8,356 nucleotides of DNA from Gammaproteobacteria bacterium (GTDB lineage: Bacteria > Pseudomonadota > Gammaproteobacteria > GCA-001735895), in the NCBI GenBank assembly GCA_027293245.1, contig JAPUFZ010000025.1:1-8356 (forward strand), written 5' to 3'. Positions 1-6,124 of this stretch are shown in pieces (position 1 is the stretch's first letter; every line of letters begins with the position of its first letter). Made by a program: the position numbers and the translations under genes. The notes beneath the pieces were generated by a model. The model did no database searches. It was not told where the DNA came from and was given only the letters and a program-made list of their open reading frames with translations.

Positions 1-315
1 CCCCGACAACAGCGTGATCGCATTACTTTCGAAGCGCTCTATCTGCCGTTGAAGAATACTCCAGGCCAGGGGATTTCTTTCGACCATCGTCAGCTGCTTC
101 GCGGTACGCGAAAGCGCCTCAAATCCAAGCACACCGCTGCCGGCAAAACAGTCGAGAACACTCGCGCCTGGACAATCGAGTGCCAGCCAGTTAAACAAGG
201 TTTCGCGGATTCGATCAGGAGTCGGCCTCAGTCCGTCAATGTCAGCAACTGGTATTTTACGGCCACGCCATATGCCGCCGATAATCCTTAGCTGCTGTGG
301 TTTCACCTTGCTCAT
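1..315 (-). CDS. rsmD: 16S rRNA (guanine(966)-N2)-methyltransferase RsmD, 5' part
   Basis: RsmD uses S-adenosylmethionine to methylate N2 of G966 in 16S rRNA during 30S assembly. The reverse complement opens with ATG at 315-313 and stays open for 105 codons to the window edge, so roughly the C-terminal half (family about 180-200 residues) is outside. Visible family signatures are the N-terminal RIIGGIWRGRKIPV block (about residues 10-23), LRPTPDRIRETLFNWL (about 29-44), and SAM-binding motif I, LDCFAGSGVLGFEALSR (about 53-69). The catalytic NPPY-type motif would lie beyond the edge. A GGAG (complement of 327-330) sits 11 nt before the start. It is divergent from ftsY, the usual gammaproteobacterial arrangement. 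Identification rests on motif recognition and synteny, and both agree. Confidence 0.93.
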   Translation of the reverse strand, partial: MSKVKPQQLRIIGGIWRGRKIPVADIDGLRPTPDRIRETLFNWLALDCPGASVLDCFAGSGVLGFEALSRTAKQLTMVERNPLAWSILQRQIERFESNAITLLSG

Positions 316-484
316 TGGAATTGATGCTCCGGTTTCCTGTCTCGAACGATTTGTGCTCTCTGCGCCATCTCCAGGACTTTCCCCGGAAATCCTTACAACT
401 CGTGAAAGTCAGGAATGAGTATGCACAGAATCGACCGCTTTCTGTTAGCATATTGTGCCTGAAATTCCGATCCCGGGAAAAGCT

Positions 485-1471
485 ATGTTTGGCTTCAAAT
501 CGAGTCAGAAAAACAATCATACTGTGGAGCAGAAACCACAGGGGCTATTCACGAGCCTGAAACAAAAACTGGCAAAAACCGGGGCCAGCCTGTCCTCGGG
601 AATTGCTTCAATCTTACTCGGAAAGAAGACGATTGACGACGACCTGCTCGAGCAGCTGGAAGATCAGTTGCTAATGGCAGATGTCGGCATACAGGCCACC
701 CAGAAAATTACTGCTAACCTGGTTCAGGTGGCCAGTCGCGATGTGCTTAAAGACAGTAGCAGCCTTCTAGCAACACTCAAACAGTCCATGGCAGATATCC
801 TTTTGCCGAATGCCAGACCTCTCACTATCGATAAACAACATAGACCATTTGTGATTTTAATGGTTGGTGTTAACGGCGCCGGTAAAACCACCACGGTCGG
901 CAAACTCGCCCAGCAATTTAAAAACCAGGGGCATCGAGTCATGCTCGCGGCAGGTGATACCTTTCGTGCCGCTGCGGTAGAACAACTGGCGATCTGGGGC
1001 GCGCGTCTTGACATCCCGGTCATCAAACAGGGACAAGGCGCCGATTCGGCCTCGGTGATATTTGATGCACTGAAATCGGCACAGGCAAAGGATATCGATA
1101 TTTTAATTGCCGACACCGCGGGTCGCCTGCACACCCAAAATAATTTGATGGATGAACTGGAAAAAATTAAACGTGTTATGGGCAAGCTCGACCCCAGTGC
1201 ACCGCACGAAACCATGCTTGTACTTGACGCGGGTACCGGTCAAAATGCACTTGCGCAGGCGATTCATTTTAAACAGGCTATTGGCATTACCGGCATCACC
1301 CTGACAAAACTAGATGGAACCGCAAAAGGTGGCATGATATTCAGTGTTTCAGAACAACTGAAATTACCCATACGCTATATTGGTGTCGGTGAGTCAGTCG
1401 ACGACCTACGGGTATTCAATAGTGAAGAATTTGTCGATGCGTTGCTCTCAGAGCTAGACCAGGACAGCTGA
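485..1471 (+). CDS. ftsY: Signal recognition particle receptor FtsY (SRP GTPase)
   Basis: FtsY is the membrane-associated receptor that docks SRP-ribosome complexes at the Sec translocon; it and Ffh activate each other's GTPase. The 328-residue product has a short N-terminal region (about 1-25), a helical N domain (about 26-110), and a complete G domain: P-loop GVNGAGKTTT (128-137), AAGDTFRAAAVEQL (155-168), DTAGR (210-214), TKLDGTAKGG (274-283) and GVGESVDDLRVF (300-311). I chose ATG 485 because GGGAAAA lies just upstream and the family often begins MFGF/MFSF. An in-frame GTG at 455 would add 10 residues but has no ribosome-binding site. The acidic A domain is far shorter than in E. coli FtsY (497 residues), common outside enterics. 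It leads the ftsY-ftsE-ftsX run. The 169-nt gap to divergent rsmD contains no convincing promoter. Confidence 0.97.
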   Translation: MFGFKSSQKNNHTVEQKPQGLFTSLKQKLAKTGASLSSGIASILLGKKTIDDDLLEQLEDQLLMADVGIQATQKITANLVQVASRDVLKDSSSLLATLKQSMADILLPNARPLTIDKQHRPFVILMVGVNGAGKTTTVGKLAQQFKNQGHRVMLAAGDTFRAAAVEQLAIWGARLDIPVIKQGQGADSASVIFDALKSAQAKDIDILIADTAGRLHTQNNLMDELEKIKRVMGKLDPSAPHETMLVLDAGTGQNALAQAIHFKQAIGITGITLTKLDGTAKGGMIFSVSEQLKLPIRYIGVGESVDDLRVFNSEEFVDALLSELDQDS

Positions 1472-1478
1472 TACATCA

Positions 1479-2216
1479 ATGATCGAGTTTCAAAATGTTA
1501 CAAAACGATATCCTGGCGGTTACGATGCGCTGAGCAATGTGTCATTGCACCTGGCTGAAGGTGAAATGGCGTTTCTGACCGGTCACTCCGGGGCCGGAAA
1601 AAGTACCCTTCTCAAAATTATTTCACTAATTGAAAAACCAACTCGTGGAATCGCACAGCTAGACAAAATTAATCTGAAAACTATATCACGGCATCGGGTG
1701 CCCTATCTGCGTCGTAAAATCGGTATTATTTTCCAGGAGCATCATCTACTGTTTGACCGCACGGTATTTGACAATGTAGCGATGCCATTGATTATCCAGG
1801 GCTATCGCCACCAGGAAATAGCAAAGCGAACTCGCGCAGCACTGGACAAGGTAGGCTTGTTAAACAAGGAAAAATCAATGCCGGTAACGCTATCGGGCGG
1901 AGAACAGCAACGCGTGGGCATAGCTCGTGCCGTGGTACACAAACCCATGTTATTGCTCGCTGATGAACCGACGGGTAACCTGGATCCGGTACTATCACGT
2001 GAGATCATGCAAATTTTCCTCGACTTTAACCAGGTCGGCGTATCGGTGCTGGTAGCAAGCCACGACCTCATTCTGATCGATGAATTGCAAAAACCCGTGC
2101 TGACTCTGAATCAGGGAAAAATGATCCACAACGACCTCAACAGAGACCAGTACGACCAAGAAGTTGGCGGGTTCAGATCACCACAGGTAAATGAATTCAG
2201 CACCGGGAACTGGTGA
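1479..2216 (+). CDS. ftsE: Cell division ATP-binding protein FtsE
   Basis: FtsE is the ATPase of the FtsEX complex at the septal ring; in gammaproteobacteria FtsEX recruits and activates EnvC-type amidase activators to split septal peptidoglycan. All ABC ATPase motifs are present: Walker [10 protein letters not shown] (35-43), Q-loop glutamine in GIIFQEH (Q86), signature LSGGEQQ (138-144), Walker B LLLADEP with D162 and E163, D-loop GNLDP, and switch histidine H195 in ASHD. The gene starts 7 nt after the ftsY stop, so it is probably translated from the same message; ftsX begins 3 nt after its stop. The 245-residue length exceeds E. coli FtsE (222) through a hydrophilic C-terminal tail of about 23 residues (roughly 223-245) after the last conserved strand. 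LolD-like transporters share the fold, but FtsX next door settles the assignment. Confidence 0.96.
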   Translation: MIEFQNVTKRYPGGYDALSNVSLHLAEGEMAFLTGHSGAGKSTLLKIISLIEKPTRGIAQLDKINLKTISRHRVPYLRRKIGIIFQEHHLLFDRTVFDNVAMPLIIQGYRHQEIAKRTRAALDKVGLLNKEKSMPVTLSGGEQQRVGIARAVVHKPMLLLADEPTGNLDPVLSREIMQIFLDFNQVGVSVLVASHDLILIDELQKPVLTLNQGKMIHNDLNRDQYDQEVGGFRSPQVNEFSTGNW

Positions 2217-2219
2217 TCG

Positions 2220-3179
2220 ATGAGAACCAGCAACAGGCGCCGTGGCCGCCCAGCTACCTCAAACAAGCTGGTCGCATATTTGCTGCATCACATACAGTCC
2301 CTGGTGTTCAGCCTTGGCAAGATTTACCATTCACCGATAACCACAATAATGACAGTCGCCGTCATCGGAATCACGCTGTCACTACCCGGAGGCTTTTACT
2401 TATTTCTAAAAAATATTAACGCCATGTCGGGCGATATTCGCTCGACTACGCAAATCACCCTGTATCTCGATATCAAGCTAAGCGAACAAAAGGCCAGGGC
2501 CCTCGAGCGTGCGATTTCAAAAACCGGCAATGTTGTGTCGACTGAATTCATTTCCAGGCAGGCATCTCTGCAAGCTTTCCGCGAAACATCCGGGTTTGGT
2601 AGAAGTATCGATACCCTGTCGAGCAATCCCCTGCCGCACACCATCATTGTAGAGCCTGTTAGTAGCGCCGATACCTTCGCTGTTAAAAACCTGTTAAATG
2701 CCTTGCAGGCTATGCCCGAAGTTAAAATTGCAAAACTTGACACCGAGTGGCTGGAAAGACTCTATACTATATTGGAAATTGCAAAACGATCTGTTGTCAT
2801 TGTCACTATCCTGTTTTCCATCGCAGTTTTACTGGTCATTGGCAATACCATTAGACTGGATATCCAGAATCGTCGTCAGGAGATCATTGTCACTAAATTG
2901 ATTGGCGCTACCAATGCATTTATTCGCCGGCCGTTTCTCTATGGTGGCATCTGGTATGGGTTGCTGGGTGGACTCATGTCATGGTTAATCGTCGAGATCG
3001 GCTACCTGGCTATCGCCGGTCCGCTGAACCGATTAAACCTGCTTTATCAGGCCGACTTGATGTTAATTACTTTTACTTTTCAGGACTTTATCATCCTGGT
3101 CAGTTCTAGTACCCTGCTAGGCTTAACAGGCTCCTGGATCGCTGTAGCCCGGCACCTGAATCAAATTGAACCGACCTGA
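2220..3179 (+). CDS. ftsX: Cell division protein FtsX (permease-like subunit)
   Basis: FtsX is the inner-membrane partner of FtsE; its large periplasmic loop contacts the amidase activator and transmits ATPase-driven changes. The 319-residue product has an arginine-rich cytoplasmic N-terminus (RTSNRRRGRP, 2-11), a first membrane segment at about 41-63, an extracytoplasmic domain at about 64-188, and three more membrane segments at about 191-210, 241-267 and 291-310, the standard FtsX topology. The sequence RQEIIVTKLIGAT (about 209-221), between segments 2 and 3, matches the conserved cytoplasmic region that contacts the ATPase. ATG 2220 lies 3 nt past the ftsE stop, which suggests translational coupling. 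Sequence identity to FtsX is clear although the family is divergent. It is a little shorter than E. coli FtsX (352), mainly at the N-terminus. Confidence 0.95.
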   Translation: MRTSNRRRGRPATSNKLVAYLLHHIQSLVFSLGKIYHSPITTIMTVAVIGITLSLPGGFYLFLKNINAMSGDIRSTTQITLYLDIKLSEQKARALERAISKTGNVVSTEFISRQASLQAFRETSGFGRSIDTLSSNPLPHTIIVEPVSSADTFAVKNLLNALQAMPEVKIAKLDTEWLERLYTILEIAKRSVVIVTILFSIAVLLVIGNTIRLDIQNRRQEIIVTKLIGATNAFIRRPFLYGGIWYGLLGGLMSWLIVEIGYLAIAGPLNRLNLLYQADLMLITFTFQDFIILVSSSTLLGLTGSWIAVARHLNQIEPT

Positions 3180-3203
3180 GGGTAAGGAGCCTCGTACCAA
3201 TTC

Positions 3204-4043
3204 ATGTTCAAAAAACGCCGCCTACTGTTGATAGATTCGTCGGATTCAACCCGAACAATACTATACAAGGAAATCCTCAGGCAGATGCCCGAGCTCGACA
3301 TCATCGCCTGCGGTACGGCCAAGGAAGCACGCACAGCAGTTAAGCGTTTCGAATTTGAAATTATCACCACCGGCATCGCTTTACCCGACATGGATGGCTA
3401 TAGCCTGATTGAGCATATCCGCAAATCGCCGAAAAATCGCGACACCGCTATATTTGTCGTATCCGGTGATCCCGATAATCGAATTCTTGGCGAAGACATG
3501 GATGATAGCAGAGCAGTCACTGCCTATTTTGACAAGGCCGAAGGGCATCAATCACTGGTAAATTTCATTCTTAATTTCATCGGCAAAGATTCAGAAATAC
3601 CAGTTAAAGTCGTATATGTCGACAAAAGTCCGACTTCGATCGCGATTACGAATGCAATACTGGATAAAAACAATATTGAATGCAAACATTTCAACGATGC
3701 CTGGGATGCCCTGGAATACCTGAAACAGGATGCCGCCAGAAACAACAAATGTACCGTTGATGTATTGATTTCGGACATAATGATGTCGAGCCCTATGAAT
3801 GGCTATGAACTCATTCAAACCGTGCGTAATGAACTCAAATTTGACTATTTGACCCTGCCCACGCTGCTCATAACTATGATGCCAGGTGACGACGAAAAAA
3901 CCGACTTCACCGGCATCTTTGGCGCCGGCACTAACGATTTTATTACTAAACCCATCGATGAAGCTGATTTACTCAATCGCATCGAAACCCTGGTCAATAT
4001 CAAGCGCCAAAACGAAGCCATGAACTCGAGCACACCCATATAA
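3204..4043 (+). CDS. Tandem receiver-domain response regulator, first receiver degenerate
   Basis: The 279-residue protein consists of two CheY-like receiver domains and nothing else: REC1 about 5-127, REC2 about 134-262, then a short polar tail. REC1 keeps D11, the switch S87 and the conserved lysine (K111), but the phospho-acceptor position in TTGIALPDMDG is glycine (G57), so it should not be phosphorylated. REC2 keeps D140, acceptor D191 in ISDIMM, T224 and K249-P250, and should be competent; K141 replaces the second acidic metal-site residue and one residue is inserted in SSPMNG. There is no DNA-binding, GGDEF/EAL or kinase domain, so output must be by protein contact. No histidine kinase lies in the window. 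It begins 24 nt after ftsX, and TAAGGAG at 3183-3189 is 14 nt before the ATG, longer than ideal, with no closer in-frame start. It probably belongs to the ftsYEX transcript. Function unknown. Confidence 0.9.
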   Translation: MFKKRRLLLIDSSDSTRTILYKEILRQMPELDIIACGTAKEARTAVKRFEFEIITTGIALPDMDGYSLIEHIRKSPKNRDTAIFVVSGDPDNRILGEDMDDSRAVTAYFDKAEGHQSLVNFILNFIGKDSEIPVKVVYVDKSPTSIAITNAILDKNNIECKHFNDAWDALEYLKQDAARNNKCTVDVLISDIMMSSPMNGYELIQTVRNELKFDYLTLPTLLITMMPGDDEKTDFTGIFGAGTNDFITKPIDEADLLNRIETLVNIKRQNEAMNSSTPI

Positions 4044-4092
4044 ACCCCTGAAACCTACTATTTTATTACTATATTAATATTTGTTAATAAAC

Positions 4093-4122
4093 TGATAAAT
4101 AGGCTTGAACTATTGCTATAAT
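4093..4122 (+). promoter_or_regulatory. rpoH promoter, extended -10 type
   Basis: A consensus -10 hexamer TATAAT (4117-4122) is preceded by TGC (4114-4116), the extended -10 motif that reduces the need for a -35 box. A weak -35, TGATAA (4093-4098), lies 18 nt upstream. The predicted transcription start is near 4129, leaving a leader of about 58 nt to the rpoH ATG and placing the CIRCE operator at roughly +9 to +35. No terminator-like hairpin separates the upstream response-regulator gene, so readthrough from the ftsYEX transcript could also contribute. Confidence 0.65.
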
Positions 4123-4134
4123 ATATGTTCTAAT
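4105..4134 (+). promoter_or_regulatory. Alternative overlapping sigma-70 promoter for rpoH
   Basis: TTGAAC (4105-4110; four of six matches to TTGACA) and TCTAAT (4129-4134; five of six to TATAAT) are separated by 18 nt. Transcription would start near 4141, inside the left arm of the CIRCE element, so a bound repressor would sit directly on the start site. It overlaps the extended -10 promoter, and the sequence alone does not say which one is used, or whether both are. Confidence 0.35.
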
Positions 4135-4136
4135 GT

Positions 4137-4163
4137 TTAGCACTCGAATAGATAGAGTGCTAA
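4137..4163 (+). promoter_or_regulatory. CIRCE element, HrcA repressor operator, upstream of rpoH
   Basis: TTAGCACTC (4137-4145), a 9-nt spacer (4146-4154) and GAGTGCTAA (4155-4163) form an exact copy of the CIRCE consensus: two perfect 9-nt arms at the canonical spacing. CIRCE is the binding site of HrcA, a repressor that needs GroEL to fold and releases its operator on heat shock. The element lies just downstream of the -10 box and 23 nt before the rpoH start codon, with the Shine-Dalgarno TGAGG at 4176-4180. In the mRNA the same arms could pair as a hairpin in the leader. HrcA itself is not encoded in this window. Confidence 0.95.
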
Positions 4164-4186
4164 AAAATCATATTTTGAGGATATTT

Positions 4187-5053
4187 ATGAGCACAGAACT
4201 AGTCAATACAGGCAACACATTGCCGGTACTACTTGGCACCTCAAACCTGGATGCGTACATTCGGGCGGCAAGGAGCGTGCCGATATTGAGTCTTGAGGAA
4301 GAACAAAGCCTGGCAACCGATTTACAGGAAACCGGTAATATTGCCTCGGCGCAGAAATTAATCCTGCCACACCTTCGATTCGTTATTAAAGTAGCTAACA
4401 ACTACTCTGGTTATGGATTGTCCGTCGCCGATTTGATCCAGGAAGGTAATATAGGCCTGATGAAAGCGGTAAAACGATTTCGACCCGAAGTCGGCGTGCG
4501 ACTGGTGTCATTTGCGGTACACTGGATTAAAGCTGAAATTCACGAATACATCTTAAAAAACTGGCGTATCGTCAAAATTGCCACAACCAAGGCACAGCGC
4601 AAGTTATTTTTTAAATTGCGTAGTCAAAAAACTCGCCTCGGATGGTTTAAACCGGAAGAAATCGAACACGTCGCCGAGACCCTGGGTGTCACCAGGGAAA
4701 ATGTTATGGAAATGGAGAACCGACTCAACAACCAGGATGTCGGATTTAGCATGAATAGCGATGACGACGATGATTCAGCCTATCTGGCGCCTGAAAACAC
4801 CCTGGTTTCCAGCACGCCATCGCCGGAATTAACCCTCGAGGCTAATGATTCCGAACAACAGAATCATCAGCAGCTTAGCGAAGCTCTGGAACAACTGGAT
4901 GATCGCAGCAAAACGATAGTGACGCGGCGCTGGTTAAATGATTCGAAAGCGACATTGCATGAATTAGCCGATGAATACGGTGTCTCTGCCGAGCGCATTC
5001 GACAAATCGAAAAGAATGCATTCAAATCGATAAAAGCCACATTCGTCGCCTAA
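4187..5053 (+). CDS. rpoH: RNA polymerase heat-shock sigma factor RpoH (sigma-32)
   Basis: RpoH directs RNA polymerase to chaperone and protease promoters during heat shock. The 288-residue product is close to E. coli RpoH (284): region 1.2 near NLDAYIRAA (20-28), core region 2 from about 57 to 128 including YGLSVADLIQEGNIGLMKAV, the RpoH-specific box QRKLFFKLR (137-145), an acidic stretch SDDDDD (191-196), and the region 4.2 helix-turn-helix, about 257-283. ATG 4187 is preceded by TGAGG with 6 nt spacing. The frame is open back to an ATG at 4133 (306 aa), but that would place the CIRCE operator inside the coding sequence and at or before the predicted start of transcription, so it is rejected. 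Residues corresponding to E. coli L47, A50 and I54, implicated in SRP-dependent control of sigma-32, are I52, A55 and I59. Control is probably by HrcA at CIRCE; leader RNA structure was not assessed. Confidence 0.97.
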   Translation: MSTELVNTGNTLPVLLGTSNLDAYIRAARSVPILSLEEEQSLATDLQETGNIASAQKLILPHLRFVIKVANNYSGYGLSVADLIQEGNIGLMKAVKRFRPEVGVRLVSFAVHWIKAEIHEYILKNWRIVKIATTKAQRKLFFKLRSQKTRLGWFKPEEIEHVAETLGVTRENVMEMENRLNNQDVGFSMNSDDDDDSAYLAPENTLVSSTPSPELTLEANDSEQQNHQQLSEALEQLDDRSKTIVTRRWLNDSKATLHELADEYGVSAERIRQIEKNAFKSIKATFVA

Positions 5054-5069
5054 AACCATGTAAGCCATG

Positions 5070-5113
5070 GGATCAGGACTTGTTATGTGCTAGCACATAA
5101 CAAGTCCTGATCC
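5070..5113. repeat. Perfect 44-bp palindrome between convergent genes
   Basis: The 22 bases from 5070 to 5091 are the exact reverse complement of 5092-5113, with the centre at the tetranucleotide CTAG. As RNA, either strand would fold into a stem of about 20 bp with a CTAG/CUAG loop. Short outer arms TGTAAG (5059-5064) and CTTACA (5116-5121) can extend pairing around a small asymmetric bulge. It fills the 63-nt gap between the rpoH stop and the stop of the oppositely oriented hydrolase, so it may act as a two-way transcription end or mRNA 3' stabiliser. Neither side has a T-run, so it is not a standard intrinsic terminator. A protein-binding site or a dispersed genomic repeat are alternatives. 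Confidence 0.9.
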
Positions 5114-5116
5114 AAC

Positions 5117-6124
5117 TTACAACCTCTCGACACGTTGGTCAATCGCACCAAAGATTGAATTATCATCCTGGTCCAGCATTTCTATTCTGATGGTATCGCC
5201 AAACTTCATAAAATTAGTTTTTGCAGTGCCCTGTTCGATAGTCTCAATCATGCGAAGCTCTGCGATACAACTATAGCCAACGCCCCCTTGCGCTACCGGC
5301 CTGCCCCAGCCATTATCTAACTTGTTCGAGACGGTACCGGAACCAATGATACAACCCGTAGCGAGCGGTCTCGATTTCGCCGCATGGGCGATCAATTCAG
5401 CAAAATTAAAAGTCATGTCCACACCAGCGTCTGGTGTACCGAAGACTTCTCCGTTATAAATTGATCTCAACGGCAGATGTAGTTTACCGTCACGCCAGGC
5501 ATCTCCCAGAACATCGGGGGTAACACAAACAGGACTGAAAGCACTCGAGGGTTTTGACTGGAAAAACCCAAAACCTTTAGCTAGCTCGCCCGGAATCAGG
5601 CCTCGTAGCGAGACATCATTCACCAGCATTACCAGTCTGATGTATTGCAACGCCTCCCCGGCACTCACAGCCATCGGTACATCATCGATAATGACGGCAA
5701 CTTCAGCTTCAAAATCGATCCCCAGTTCTTCGTCTGCCGGCATCACTATCGCTGCATGTGGATCAAGAAAACTATCTGAGCCGCCCTGATACATCAGAGG
5801 GTCGGTCCAGAAACTCTCTGGTATTTCTGCGCCACGCGCTTTTCGCACCAGTTCCACGTGATTGACATAAGCAGAGCCATCAGCCCATTGATAAGCCCTG
5901 GGTAAAGGTGAACTGCACTGGGACTCATCGAAAGGCTCACCACTCACGGCGCCTGACTCGAGTGATTGGTACAAATTCCTCAGATCTGGAAACAGTCTTT
6001 CCCAGTTATCCAGGGCATCCTGTAGGGTCTCGGCAATAGGAGCAGAAGATATCATCCGTGTCAGGTCGTTTGAGACAACAACCAGTGAACCATCCCTATC
6101 TTTTTTCAGTGACGCCAACTTCAC
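5117..6124 (-). CDS. fahA: Fumarylacetoacetase (fumarylacetoacetate hydrolase family)
   Basis: This enzyme hydrolyses fumarylacetoacetate to fumarate and acetoacetate, the last step of tyrosine degradation. The 335-residue product is a full-length bacterial FAH. Equivalents of the mouse active site can be placed: D82 and H89 in ADGSAYVNH (same 7-residue spacing as D126/H133), metal ligands E139 and E141 in DFEAEVAV, D170 in LVNDVSLR, K191 in QSKPSSAFSP, and E299 in SCIAEL. These support a Mg/Ca-dependent C-C hydrolase. Translation starts at GTG (6124-6122), whose bases overlap the stop of the VOC gene in a GTGA, indicating translational coupling. It is the last gene of the hpd operon and ends 3 nt from the 44-bp palindrome. 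A related acylpyruvate-type hydrolase is possible, but the hpd neighbour favours true fumarylacetoacetase. Confidence 0.9.
   Translation of the reverse strand: MKLASLKKDRDGSLVVVSNDLTRMISSAPIAETLQDALDNWERLFPDLRNLYQSLESGAVSGEPFDESQCSSPLPRAYQWADGSAYVNHVELVRKARGAEIPESFWTDPLMYQGGSDSFLDPHAAIVMPADEELGIDFEAEVAVIIDDVPMAVSAGEALQYIRLVMLVNDVSLRGLIPGELAKGFGFFQSKPSSAFSPVCVTPDVLGDAWRDGKLHLPLRSIYNGEVFGTPDAGVDMTFNFAELIAHAAKSRPLATGCIIGSGTVSNKLDNGWGRPVAQGGVGYSCIAELRMIETIEQGTAKTNFMKFGDTIRIEMLDQDDNSIFGAIDQRVERL

Noticed and set aside
375..410. Inverted repeat GACTTTC-N22-GAAAGTC, with an inner TTTCCCCGGAAA, in the rsmD-ftsY gap.
   Set aside because: The arms are short, no known operator matches, and a loose pairing of this kind is plausible by chance in a 169-nt gap.
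455..487. GTG at 455 as an earlier start of ftsY.
   Set aside because: There is no Shine-Dalgarno before it; ATG 485 has GGGAAAA upstream and begins MFGF, typical of the family.
257..560. Overlapping open frames on both strands covering the rsmD-ftsY gap (257-520 minus, 297-560 plus).
   Set aside because: They overlap the well-supported rsmD and ftsY starts in other frames, have no ribosome sites, and their translations match no family I recognise.
724..1215. Long minus-strand open frame (163 codons) inside ftsY.
   Set aside because: It is antisense to the conserved GTPase domain and explained by codon usage of ftsY; no family features.
4068..4092. AT-rich imperfect repeat TTAATA...TTAATAA between the receiver gene and rpoH, considered as a terminator.
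   Set aside because: There is no GC stem and no T-run; it reads as AT-rich promoter-upstream DNA.
4105..4122. TTGAAC paired directly with TATAAT as one promoter.
   Set aside because: The spacing is only 6 nt, which cannot serve sigma-70; each element was instead paired with a properly spaced partner.
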